Below, piece by piece: positions 27,336 through 36,126 of a stretch of 64,000 nt of DNA. The DNA comes from UBA8389 sp035719105 (lineage in GTDB: Bacteria; Bacteroidota; Bacteroidia; Bacteroidales; UBA1402), in NCBI GenBank assembly GCA_035719105.1, contig DASTGN010000008.1:537018-601017 (forward strand), read 5' to 3'. Every line of letters starts with the position of its first letter. Within the stretch, counting starts at the first letter, position 1. The position numbers and the translations under genes are program-made. The notes beneath the pieces were generated by a model that was not told the DNA's origin, searched no databases, and saw nothing but the letters and a program-made list of their open reading frames with translations.

Positions 27336-29525
27336 TTATTTATTAAAATCAGTAAACATTGCGTGTCCTTTGAACGTAACTTCTTTTCCAAGAATCCTTA
27401 AGGAATGCGACTTCGAAACATCAAAGTCGTCGTTGCATCGGATGAGAAGGTATTCTTTGCCGGTTGTTGCCTTCATTTTAAGAACCGTATAAGCCTGATC
27501 GGCTGGAATCAATTCAAGGGAAGACACTGCACTTTGAAAACCGGAAGTCACTTCTTTTGACAAATCGTATAAGCCATGTGGTTCTATAATAGAAACAAAC
27601 CGGTGGTTTTTCACATCATTTTGACGAATCATAAAACAAGGCTCGGGTCGCAAATTAAAATGAGGGTCACCAGCTCCAACGCGTGTCATTAAAAAGGAGG
27701 TGGAGGAATCAGATAACGTTGTGATGCTGTAAAACCGGTCATTGTTTACCCAGGTAAAACAAGCATTCGGTTTGTCAGTTTTTCCCATCGCTTCCAGCCA
27801 AAGGTGTTGATAACCATTTTCAGAACCCAAGGCTTTAAGTTCATTCGTATTCTTTTGATAGTCGAAATTCGTGGAGACCATTTGCCCGCGATAATAAAAT
27901 GGCAAATCGAGTGTATGAATAGAATCTGATTTTACATCGAAAAAATCGATCACAAATGGATACTCGAAATCATTGTTCGTTATAAGTGCCGATATCCGCT
28001 GCATGCGAACCCCTTTGTATGCGTTATTTTCTGAAGCACATACCAATTGTAATGCTGGATTTGTGAAATCACAATACTGAATGTCCGAATGATAAGCAGA
28101 TGAGGTTTCGATTTGAGCATTAAAATGGCTTTTTTGATCGATGGTAACCGTATTGTGAGCAATGGTTTGCATACCCCAGGTGTAGTTTTCCGGAGTGTAA
28201 TGCCCCCCATTCTTGGGTTCAATGTTCAAAAAACGAACCGCTCCATAATCGGGCAATACCAAATTTCCATGATCGTAAAGCACCAGGGACAATTTATCAT
28301 AATGTCCATGTGACAATCCATGTGAAGTGGCCTTAAGTGTCATGCAGGTTTCACCCGATCGAAAAATGGCTATACCTCCTTCATCACCTTTTTGGCCGTC
28401 ATGAAGCAAAATGGATTTGAAATCAAACGGTCGCGCTTCCTTTTTTGCAAGTGCTTTGGCAGCGGCAAAACCTGCATCAGAAACAGTAAATGTCCCTTGT
28501 TGCCGGGCGACATCCAACAATTGTTTATCGGAAGGATTGTTTTTATAAGCAATGTCTACGGCACTGACAATTTCTTGAGTCTGAATGGTTTTAAGCAGTG
28601 CATCGTTCAAATAAAAGATTTCACCGTCGTACGTGCAATGAAGCATGGTATGGACGGCTTTCAGCAAAATGCTGTCTCTGTAATTGAAAACTGCCAACTC
28701 AGGTTGTTTGTTTTGAATGATTTGAGCAAAAGTCATAAAAGGCCAAATGGCATACCGTTGATAATAAGGGCCTTCTGTAAAATACCCGTCAGGCGAGAAT
28801 AGCACATCCATTTGTCGGAAAAATCCGGATTTTCCATCTTTTTTGGATCCATACAACGCTTTATTGACCAGCTCCTGGTCTCCCATCGCATAACCTATCA
28901 TGCCGACTGCCGTAAGGGCCCAGGTTCCATGATTGTGCATTTTATTAAAAACAGCGTAGTTGTTCGGGTTCCCGTTCGAAATAAATTCCACCATGGGATA
29001 AAACAGGTTTTTCTCGACGTACGAACGGTCCTTTTCACTCATGAAATCATAGACACAATCGTAAGCATTTGCAACATGAACCAACCAAACAGCGTCATTC
29101 AAAGCCTGCCAAAAAAGTTTGCCAGGTGTTGCAGACTTTACTGCCGGATGCAAACCAAGTGTTGGATACAAATCGGCATATTTCAGTAGCATGTCTCTCA
29201 CAAATCGAGCATATCGCGTATAGCCCGTAATTTGATAAAGTGTGCCTGCCGCATACATTTCATAGTAATTATCCTTATGCTTTTCGTGCGTATAACCGCC
29301 ACCACCATCTTTGGGTACAGGAACGACCATTTCTGCCGCCAAGGCTTTATCAGCTATGGATCTTTGCTCATTCAACGATTTAATGAATAGAGGATACTTG
29401 CTCATTGACGACCTGATCTCTTTGACCCCTTTAGGCGTCAACATCAATCCTGGGTGAACCGAGGCTGACAGTTTCGCACCAATGATCAATAGAAGAAAGC
29501 TCAGAATCCAGATTTTCGTTTTCAT
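27336..29525 (-). CDS. PL17 oligoalginate lyase (exo)
   Basis: This 729-residue protein has a signal peptide (ending near LSASVHPG) and no T9SS tail, so it is probably periplasmic. The N-terminal part is an alpha-helical toroid with NHGTW (His199) and TEGPYYQRYAIWPF (Tyr254/255), matching the catalytic His and Tyr of Alg17c. A heparinase II/III-like beta-sandwich follows (residues about 380-640) with SHGLSHGHYDKLSLVLYDHG and AHNTVTIDQ. PL17 enzymes release DEH from the ends of alginate oligomers, the last step before uptake. It starts 2 bp after the PL6 gene ends, within the alginate operon. Confidence 0.93.
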   Translation of the reverse strand: MKTKIWILSFLLLIIGAKLSASVHPGLMLTPKGVKEIRSSMSKYPLFIKSLNEQRSIADKALAAEMVVPVPKDGGGGYTHEKHKDNYYEMYAAGTLYQITGYTRYARFVRDMLLKYADLYPTLGLHPAVKSATPGKLFWQALNDAVWLVHVANAYDCVYDFMSEKDRSYVEKNLFYPMVEFISNGNPNNYAVFNKMHNHGTWALTAVGMIGYAMGDQELVNKALYGSKKDGKSGFFRQMDVLFSPDGYFTEGPYYQRYAIWPFMTFAQIIQNKQPELAVFNYRDSILLKAVHTMLHCTYDGEIFYLNDALLKTIQTQEIVSAVDIAYKNNPSDKQLLDVARQQGTFTVSDAGFAAAKALAKKEARPFDFKSILLHDGQKGDEGGIAIFRSGETCMTLKATSHGLSHGHYDKLSLVLYDHGNLVLPDYGAVRFLNIEPKNGGHYTPENYTWGMQTIAHNTVTIDQKSHFNAQIETSSAYHSDIQYCDFTNPALQLVCASENNAYKGVRMQRISALITNNDFEYPFVIDFFDVKSDSIHTLDLPFYYRGQMVSTNFDYQKNTNELKALGSENGYQHLWLEAMGKTDKPNACFTWVNNDRFYSITTLSDSSTSFLMTRVGAGDPHFNLRPEPCFMIRQNDVKNHRFVSIIEPHGLYDLSKEVTSGFQSAVSSLELIPADQAYTVLKMKATTGKEYLLIRCNDDFDVSKSHSLRILGKEVTFKGHAMFTDFNK

Positions 29526-29527
29526 AA

Positions 29528-31246
29528 CTATTGCAAGATCACTTTTTGGATGGTGCTTCCATCGGTCGATGTTTCGAATCGAACAATGAATAATCCCTTA
29601 TTTGTCAATGTTTTAGAGTGCATTCCTTCGGTCACGGTATGGATGGAAATCATTTTCCCGGTCGTGTCAAAAAGCGACAAAGTGCCAGGAGTTGAAATTT
29701 GAGCGATGAGTTCATTGTTCTCGACATAGGCGCTCATGATGGGCTTCTTGGATGTCAAACGAACTGCAACCACGGAATTATCGAAAAACGAAGCTCCAAC
29801 CGTTGTTTTTGAAGGCATCGTTCGGGTTGTTTCACCACTGATCTGGCTGGAACCCGGCCACTTTGAAAGTGCGCTTCTGCTGCGTCCCCTAATATCCGTA
29901 ACAATCTCCGGAAATTCGGAAGTGGCGTAAGTCGACAAAATGGATTCTGAAGCAGGTTCGAAGATGTTCGTAGACGTTCCTGCCAGCCTCATCAATGGGT
30001 CTAGCCCTGTCACTACCTGATTCGAAGTTGGTGCGAAATTCGAATACTTCCCCAGATTCATGATGTTGTTTTTCCAGGTCACATCCATTGTCGGATCGGA
30101 TTGAGCAATGATGACGTTGGTGTTGTTGGTACTCGTATTGTAAACATTGTTGTGCGCAATCACTGTTCCAATAGGAGGCAGCGTGCAGGTACTGCTGCTG
30201 TTGTAATTGATGTTGAATGTTTGGTAGCAATCCACGAACGTATTGAAGGCCACTACCGCATTTTTCACTTGAAAATATTCGTTCAACAATGAATTTTCTT
30301 TTCCTCTAACGATGCAAAGGGCAGTACGATATCCTGTACCACGAAGTTTCTCAAAATAATTGTTGAACACTTTGTGATTTTCACCGATAATTCGAACTCC
30401 ACCCGTATTGGAAACACCATTGCCAAAGAAATAGTTCCCTTCGACGGTGCAATTGTTACCGTGACGAAGCGTCAACATGCCGGAACAAGACATGAACACG
30501 TTGTTGGAATAAAGATTCCCACAAGATTTATTGGAAATGATTTCCGTCTCACCGTTGCATTTCTCAAAGATATTGTCCCGTACCGTCACACTAGCTGTTT
30601 GCATAGAAGTGGAGCTGTCACCGATTCGAATGATTTCCTGACCGTTGATTTCACTCCCGTTTGCATCCAAATTCGAATTTCTGTAACCAAAATAATTTTG
30701 TTCGATGAGGTGTTTGGGTTCGATTCCACTTTTTAACCATACGACTAAAAGGGTGCCCGAATTCGTTTTGTTTTCAAAGGAACAATGATCCACTTGGTTC
30801 CCTTCGCCATGCAAGGATACCCACTTACTATCCACGGTTTTATCGGCAGGATTGTAATTCACAATGGCCGTGTTGGTTAATCTGCAATAGTTGGCGAATT
30901 CGGACGAGGAGGTTCGAAACGATACGACCTCCGACCCACTCAATGTACCATCTTTGAAAAACAAACCAGACACGACCATGTATGATCCTGAGAAGGCCAG
31001 CTTCGAACTCCCTGTGAGAATAACTTGACCAGGAGTTTGTGCCAACAAAACAATTGGTTCTGAAATCTTACCAGTTGCTTTTAGTATGATGGACTGATTA
31101 AGCCAGGTACCATTCTTCATTAAAATAGTATCACCAGCCATCCAGCTTCCTGAATTGATTTCGGAGGCGGAAGTAACCAAGGTGCTTCTCGCACTAAGGT
31201 CAAAGGAAAAAGTCAGGAACATTAAGATGATCGTAATGTGTTTCAT
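29528..31246 (-). CDS. PL6 alginate lyase with T9SS tail
   Basis: This is 572 residues from the ATG at 31246, which gives a clean signal peptide (MKHITIILMFLTFSFDLSARS). The frame is open upstream to 31336 but that part overlaps the previous gene. The single right-handed beta-helix carries the PL6 core motif KCNGETEIISNKSCGN with the likely catalytic Lys, LTLRHGNN with the likely catalytic Arg, and NTGGVRIIGENH. The end of the protein (LFIVRFETSTDGSTIQKVIL) is a T9SS type A sorting tail, so the enzyme should be secreted across the outer membrane to the cell surface. A hairpin at 31258-31294 precedes it. Confidence 0.93.
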   Translation of the reverse strand: MKHITIILMFLTFSFDLSARSTLVTSASEINSGSWMAGDTILMKNGTWLNQSIILKATGKISEPIVLLAQTPGQVILTGSSKLAFSGSYMVVSGLFFKDGTLSGSEVVSFRTSSSEFANYCRLTNTAIVNYNPADKTVDSKWVSLHGEGNQVDHCSFENKTNSGTLLVVWLKSGIEPKHLIEQNYFGYRNSNLDANGSEINGQEIIRIGDSSTSMQTASVTVRDNIFEKCNGETEIISNKSCGNLYSNNVFMSCSGMLTLRHGNNCTVEGNYFFGNGVSNTGGVRIIGENHKVFNNYFEKLRGTGYRTALCIVRGKENSLLNEYFQVKNAVVAFNTFVDCYQTFNINYNSSSTCTLPPIGTVIAHNNVYNTSTNNTNVIIAQSDPTMDVTWKNNIMNLGKYSNFAPTSNQVVTGLDPLMRLAGTSTNIFEPASESILSTYATSEFPEIVTDIRGRSRSALSKWPGSSQISGETTRTMPSKTTVGASFFDNSVVAVRLTSKKPIMSAYVENNELIAQISTPGTLSLFDTTGKMISIHTVTEGMHSKTLTNKGLFIVRFETSTDGSTIQKVILQ

Positions 31247-31257
31247 ATCAATGGTGT

Positions 31258-31294
31258 AAAAGCAGGCAAGAGTTTCCGTTCTTGCCCGCTTTTT
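31258..31294 (-). terminator. Intra-operon hairpin, possible partial terminator
   Basis: A GC-rich inverted repeat lies between the 336-residue T9SS protein and the PL6 gene. The arms are AAAAGC-A-GGCAAGA and TTCTTGCC-C-GCTTTT around a 7-nt loop, with one mismatch. It has T-runs on both sides, starts 20 bp after the upstream stop, and no exact promoter box was found between it and the next start. It may attenuate the downstream genes or stabilise the upstream mRNA. Confidence 0.55.
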
Positions 31295-31313
31295 GTGGTC
31301 ATTAAAAATTAAT

Positions 31314-32324
31314 TTATTGAATGGCAATTTTGCCAAACGCCGTCTTTCCGTCTACACCCCTAAAACGAACCAAGTAGATACCTGAATTTAAGGCAGTTTT
31401 TAAAACACCTTGGGTTTTTGAAGACAACATTTCAGAACCAATCAAATTGTAAACGGTCAAAATACCGGCTGAATTGGTATGTACCGTCTTTCCTACTACT
31501 TTGATTTCCATTCTATCTTCGAGGGCTTGCGATAAACCAGAGGTCAACGCATTGCTCCAAGATTTGGCAACCCGAATACCACCGATTTGTGCACCGATAC
31601 CTCGTTGACGAAGGTTGATACCGATAGCAGCCGTGGCCGAATAGTCTGAAGCTACGTCCGTTGCGTTGATCACTTCGGTTTGTTCCGCTTCCGATTTGGT
31701 TAAATCGGGGTTGATGTAGAGGGATAATTTGTCGTTGTCTGTTCCATCGACCACTTCATAACAAAAAACCAATAAATGGTTGATCCCAGTAGCCAAAGGC
31801 GTTGCGTACTCGACATAGACACCAGACTGACTGGAATTTTTGGAAAGTGCCAACGTAAACGCATCCCCAGCGGCATTATTCTTGGCAAAAACACGTCCAC
31901 GGGTCATGCTTGAAGTCGCTGATCCTTCGTAAGTGAAGAAGTCTCTATAGCTCCTATAGCTATGTGAGGAAACATTGACCAGAAAGGCCGTGTAGATTTT
32001 GTCACCGGTTAACATTCTCAACGTGTCGGAACCAAATTTTACAGTTTTGGTGGAAATACGTTGGGTAGCTGATGTAACCCCTACTGCTGAATCAAGGACA
32101 GCTACATTGCCGATGTTTGAGCTTACGTATCCGTTGTAAAATAAAGCTCCTTCAGCAATTTTGGGGCTTACGCCAAGAGCGTCTGCCGCTTTTGCGCAAA
32201 GGTACCAGGCATTATAGCCTTCCACATTGCCACCGATCGGTGCAGTGGCAAAATTCTCAACAAAAACCTGTGCGTTTACCGTAAGGGTAACCAAGCACAT
32301 TGCTAAAAGTAAATGTTTTTTCAT
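31314..32324 (-). CDS. Unknown secreted protein with T9SS tail
   Basis: This 336-residue protein has a signal peptide (MKKHLLLAMCLVTLTVNAQ) and a beta-rich body of about 240 residues. The beginning FVENFATAPIGGNVEGYNAW and the later GAQIGGIRVAKSWSNAL resemble Bacteroidota jelly-roll/LamG-like modules in which a glycan-binding or structural role is common. The C-terminal 70 residues (VYNLIGSEMLSSKTQ, then SGIYLVRFRGVDGKTAFGKI) form a T9SS type A sorting domain. No catalytic motif is visible. Its place between two lyases in the alginate operon suggests a surface alginate-binding protein, which is inference only. Confidence 0.7.
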   Translation of the reverse strand: MKKHLLLAMCLVTLTVNAQVFVENFATAPIGGNVEGYNAWYLCAKAADALGVSPKIAEGALFYNGYVSSNIGNVAVLDSAVGVTSATQRISTKTVKFGSDTLRMLTGDKIYTAFLVNVSSHSYRSYRDFFTYEGSATSSMTRGRVFAKNNAAGDAFTLALSKNSSQSGVYVEYATPLATGINHLLVFCYEVVDGTDNDKLSLYINPDLTKSEAEQTEVINATDVASDYSATAAIGINLRQRGIGAQIGGIRVAKSWSNALTSGLSQALEDRMEIKVVGKTVHTNSAGILTVYNLIGSEMLSSKTQGVLKTALNSGIYLVRFRGVDGKTAFGKIAIQ

Positions 32325-32363
32325 AATCGTCCATTTTTTAAGGTTAACAAAAGAAATAGTATT

Positions 32364-33542
32364 CTAATATATGATGTCGTAAATGGAATAATCAGATGGT
32401 TTTTGATGCAATTCGTATAGTTTTAAGTAGTTGGGGTTGGGTTTGAACTGGTTTGCCCGATATAAAACCCGCCAGAAATCTTTAATGACTTTGTCCCAAT
32501 CAACAATCTGTTGGTATGGAAATTCAGATAATGGTTTAACGGCAAATGGGACCAAGAAATCTATGGCTTTTTCGATGCAACGGTCGTCTGCCGATTTAGC
32601 CCCGTACAAATCAATGTGGTAGGATTTGGCAATCATGCACATGTCCAGAAAATGTGTAATGTTAAATACCGAATAGCCAAATGCTTTTGTCCTAGCCAAT
32701 TCCAAAGGTTGTGCGCCATTGGGTTCAATCTGTTTAAACATTCGTCTGGCGGGAAATTCATTTATAAATCGAAGCGCAACGTCTTCTTTTCCAACATAAA
32801 TGGCATAACGAACCATTTGAACGTCAAATGCAGTTCCATGATTGTTTTTTGCTTCGAACTCTTGATTTGCAACGTCAGAAGTTTGCATCCATTCCAAGAA
32901 GGAGGCAAACCAAGCCTTAATGGCCTTTTGATCGTCTGGTGTAAACAAGGTGGATTTTTTCAACAGTTCCATACTTTCCAACATTTCAACGAACGAGTAC
33001 GTATCGATCATGCCCTCGCCACGTCCTTTTCCGTTGAAATGACCGGGTATGGTTTGGCCAAAGTTCATGTTTGGGTTCATGCGGGTATCCTTGTTGATGA
33101 ACCAAATTCTCAAATTTTCTACCGCCTTACGGGCATATTTCTCATTGGAAGTCAGGTAATAAGCCAATGAAAGATTGGTCACTCCTTTAGCCATATCCCC
33201 TAAGCTTCCACGGTCATACTGGTCGATTTCCGGATTGGAAACACCGTCTTTACGGATGTATGGCAGACCATCGGCAGTATTTGGATTTGGCCACCAATAT
33301 TTACCCATACTGATGTAATCGTGCTTATCACCTGAAACTGGAGTCATTTTTTTATCCATCACCGTGACCAACGTTTTCGTTAGTTCCACATCGGCATTTC
33401 GAACAACCCATTTGGTTGATGCACTTGAATTTTGTTTCGCTTTTTCAAGGCTGGACAAATTCCATATTCGAAGTTGACCTTGTACGGATGTAGCGGTTAG
33501 TAAACATAAGGTAAGCAATAACAGGGATACATTCTTTTTCAT
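32364..33542 (-). CDS. Alginate-lyase-fold protein, PL38-like
   Basis: This is 392 residues from the ATG at 33542, giving the signal peptide MKKNVSLLLLTLCLLTATSVQG; a start at 33572 would overlap the esterase gene. The all-alpha toroid of the Alginate_lyase Pfam family is indicated by GDKHDYISMGKYWWPNP, RKDGVSNPEIDQYDR, and NNHGTAFDVQMVRYAIY with the conserved Asn/His of the active site. This layout fits PL38, where both glucuronan- and alginate-cleaving members are known. It lacks a T9SS tail, so it is probably periplasmic. It follows the esterase by 4 bp. A second mode of alginate cleavage, or attack on glucuronate-containing contaminants, are both possible. Confidence 0.78.
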   Translation of the reverse strand: MKKNVSLLLLTLCLLTATSVQGQLRIWNLSSLEKAKQNSSASTKWVVRNADVELTKTLVTVMDKKMTPVSGDKHDYISMGKYWWPNPNTADGLPYIRKDGVSNPEIDQYDRGSLGDMAKGVTNLSLAYYLTSNEKYARKAVENLRIWFINKDTRMNPNMNFGQTIPGHFNGKGRGEGMIDTYSFVEMLESMELLKKSTLFTPDDQKAIKAWFASFLEWMQTSDVANQEFEAKNNHGTAFDVQMVRYAIYVGKEDVALRFINEFPARRMFKQIEPNGAQPLELARTKAFGYSVFNITHFLDMCMIAKSYHIDLYGAKSADDRCIEKAIDFLVPFAVKPLSEFPYQQIVDWDKVIKDFWRVLYRANQFKPNPNYLKLYELHQKPSDYSIYDIIY

Positions 33543-33546
33543 TCGA

Positions 33547-35013
33547 TCATTGATATTTAATTGTTTTAACACCAGTTGTCAGCAATTCGAAGTTATCTGT
33601 TCGAAAGGGAGTTGCAGGAAAACCAGCAAGATTGAACAAATTCCCCTCGCCCCAATTCGACCAGTTATAACGTACAGCGATCGGATCTTCCAACGAATCA
33701 TCGAAAACCACTACCTGACGGTTTCGAATAATTGCCTGGGCAGGTTTAAATTGCTTGTCCTTACCACAAATGGTAAATCCTTTCAACGCTCCTTCCGAGC
33801 GTAATCCATCGTATACAAAATCAAAGGATAATACCACTTCTTTTTTACCGAATTCGGCTTTTTGAAAAACAGGACCTGAATACGGAACATCCATTCCATA
33901 AACCTTCTTAAGAGCACAGCTGGCCAAGCGTTTCCCAACTGGTTCCTTATTGGTCGGATGGATGGTGTTTTTATCACCAACATCCATTGTCACTGCCATA
34001 GCAGTATTTTTGTCTTTTTGCCAGGTCAAAAGTTGAGACTCCCTCAATTCAGCCCAAATTGGACGGTCACCGTACGAAGGATGATCATAGCTCGGCAATT
34101 GTACAAATAAGAAAGGCATCGTTGCATTCTTGAAGTCATGCCTCCATTCATCGATCAGAGAAGGGAAAAGCGTACGATATTGTTCGGCACGGGTAGCATT
34201 GGCTTCCCCTTGATACCAAATGATACCTTTGGCAGTATAAGGGATGATCCTTTTCAACATGCATTCATATAAGTTGTATGGGCTCTTATAATTTCGTTCC
34301 ACGAATTGACTGTCATTTTTTGCACTTGCAGCCTCCAAATCGTTTTCATAGGTTCGAACAATCGGTTCGCTTTCGGGATCACTCAAAAGTTTTTCGCGGC
34401 TCATCCAGGATTCTGCCGGCGTGCCTCCCTTGTAACAACAAACTATTCCAATCGGCACGTTTAGATTTTCCTGCAGTTTCTTGGTAAAGTAATAAGCTAC
34501 ACCGGACATTGATCCTACATTTTCCGATATTGCCTTTTTCCATTTCAATGAACCCTTTTTGTTTTGGTTCATCCTAAAAGGAACGGAGACAAAATGAATG
34601 TTTTGATTGGTTGCCTTTGCTATTTCGTTAGGGCCGTCAGTGGTTTTTTCAAGCGGCAAAGCCATATTGGATTGTCCACCGGCTATCCAGACCTCACCGA
34701 CATAAATTTCATGAATACAGATGGTATCTTTGGAAGTGGCTGCAGTAAGTGTGTATGGGCCTCCGGATTTTAATGCCGGAATCGTTGTTTCCCATTTTCC
34801 GGAAGAATCACATTTGGCCTTTGCTTGAATTCCTAGGATGGAAATGGATACAGTTTCATTCGGATTGGCGTTTCCCCAAATATCGACAGATTTATTCTGC
34901 TGTAAGACAGCCCCTTCGTTAAAAAGTTCACCAAGAATCAACTTTTGGGCATTCGCATTCACACCTAAAATCAACCCCAAAATCATCAGAAAAGATCGAA
35001 CGTATCGCATCAT
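33547..35013 (-). CDS. Sialate O-acetylesterase-type SGNH esterase
   Basis: This 488-residue secreted esterase has a signal peptide ending near GVNANA. An N-terminal beta-sandwich is followed by the SGNH catalytic core: GEVWIAGGQSNMALPL (block I Ser), GGTPAESWMS, IIWYQGEANATRAEQY, and NTIHPTNKEPVGKRLA (block V His). This fold, first described for sialic acid 9-O-acetylesterases, removes acetyl groups from many polysaccharides. There is no sialic acid gene here. In an alginate operon the natural substrate is O-acetylated mannuronate, found in bacterial alginates but not algal ones (inference). It overlaps the upstream gene by 4 bp. Confidence 0.87.
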   Translation of the reverse strand: MMRYVRSFLMILGLILGVNANAQKLILGELFNEGAVLQQNKSVDIWGNANPNETVSISILGIQAKAKCDSSGKWETTIPALKSGGPYTLTAATSKDTICIHEIYVGEVWIAGGQSNMALPLEKTTDGPNEIAKATNQNIHFVSVPFRMNQNKKGSLKWKKAISENVGSMSGVAYYFTKKLQENLNVPIGIVCCYKGGTPAESWMSREKLLSDPESEPIVRTYENDLEAASAKNDSQFVERNYKSPYNLYECMLKRIIPYTAKGIIWYQGEANATRAEQYRTLFPSLIDEWRHDFKNATMPFLFVQLPSYDHPSYGDRPIWAELRESQLLTWQKDKNTAMAVTMDVGDKNTIHPTNKEPVGKRLASCALKKVYGMDVPYSGPVFQKAEFGKKEVVLSFDFVYDGLRSEGALKGFTICGKDKQFKPAQAIIRNRQVVVFDDSLEDPIAVRYNWSNWGEGNLFNLAGFPATPFRTDNFELLTTGVKTIKYQ

Positions 35014-36116
35014 AGTTTGTTTGCATTTTTTTTAATAATCAGTTTAGCAGTATCTGCATAATTGCCAGCTTTCAGGCGGATAAAATAAAATCCATCCGCT
35101 AAGGAAGACACATCAAAGGTTTCCTTGTAATTCCCTTTCAATTTTAAATCATTATAAACGAGCATTTTCTCTAATCGTCCATTCAATCTTAGGATTTCTA
35201 ACTGAACATTTGATTCATGTTCAACGGTGTAATTAATCCGTATTTCGTTTGAATTCAAATCGGATAACATTTCAAACCTTCCATCCAATTTGAGTTGACC
35301 CCCAATAGCCGTAGGAGGCTCTTCGTAGATGGAGAAACCCGAAAAGCGCAGAGCCTCATCCCGTAATGATGATGGGCTGTTTAGACTTCTATAAATACCC
35401 CATTTGGGACGAATGAACGAGTTGTTGTACCGTATTGTCATTAAGTTTGTGTTGGAATATGAAAGCAGGGGCGTTCCATCACTTAATTTCTTAATGGAGA
35501 TGGAATAGGTTCCATGTAAACTATCAACCTGGACCCGCTCTTCTGCTTCTACCCAGACACCCTCAAACAACGACAAATTGGCGGTGGTCAATCTTGTTTT
35601 GTTATCGTGAATCAACTCAATCCTGTTAGGGGTTGCTTTCCTGACCGTCAATGTGAAAATGGGATCTGATTCGTCTCCCCCCACTGCCTTGATTTGATGG
35701 ATGTGTGTAAATGAAGTGGATGGCTGAAAGCCGATCGGAATTTTGAACTTCCATTTGTAGACGATGGATTCACCCGTAACGCCGACTAAATTCGCTGGTG
35801 ACTTGTCATAGGTCTTAATTTCAACCCGCTGTCTGTCAAAATTGATGCAACGATCATTGTCCGGTTGTACATGGATGTAAAATTCAAAAACATATCGACC
35901 CAAATCTGCATCCCAGACTTCAGCAATGTGTCTACCAAATTCAGGGTGTATGCATTCTGGTGTTTCAATGACATCGAAACCAGGAGCCAAAACACTGTTT
36001 ATCAATTCATAGGTATTACCCGGTCCATCAGCTTCCAGCGTGGTCTGAGCAAAGACATTATTGGAAAGCCCGATAATGAGAACGAGAAATACACTATGAA
36101 TCGTTTTTTTCATCAA
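35010..36116 (-). CDS. Secreted jelly-roll-like protein with T9SS tail, putative lyase
   Basis: This 368-residue protein has a signal peptide (MMKKTIHSVFLVLIIGLSNNVFAQ). The central 220 residues are beta-rich with the pattern NFDRQRVEIKTYDKSP, YKWKFKIPIGFQPS, FTHIHQIKAVGGDE and PIFTLTVRK, which resembles concanavalin-like jelly-rolls of several polysaccharide lyase families (PL7/PL13/PL20-like). I cannot name the family. Conserved-looking Arg, Glu, His and Gln residues line the expected concave face (RVEIK, HIHQIK). The last 75 residues (LEILRLNGRLEKMLVYND, then DGFYFIRLKAGNYADTAKLI) are a T9SS type A domain. It sits between PL6 and the esterase, and a lyase or alginate-binding role is likely. 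Confidence 0.68.
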   Translation of the reverse strand: MMKKTIHSVFLVLIIGLSNNVFAQTTLEADGPGNTYELINSVLAPGFDVIETPECIHPEFGRHIAEVWDADLGRYVFEFYIHVQPDNDRCINFDRQRVEIKTYDKSPANLVGVTGESIVYKWKFKIPIGFQPSTSFTHIHQIKAVGGDESDPIFTLTVRKATPNRIELIHDNKTRLTTANLSLFEGVWVEAEERVQVDSLHGTYSISIKKLSDGTPLLSYSNTNLMTIRYNNSFIRPKWGIYRSLNSPSSLRDEALRFSGFSIYEEPPTAIGGQLKLDGRFEMLSDLNSNEIRINYTVEHESNVQLEILRLNGRLEKMLVYNDLKLKGNYKETFDVSSLADGFYFIRLKAGNYADTAKLIIKKNANKL

Positions 36117-36126
36117 ATTTTAAGAT

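Noticed and set aside
32616..33170. A 184-codon frame antisense to the PL38-like gene
   Set aside because: It falls entirely within the conserved lyase frame and has no supporting motif.
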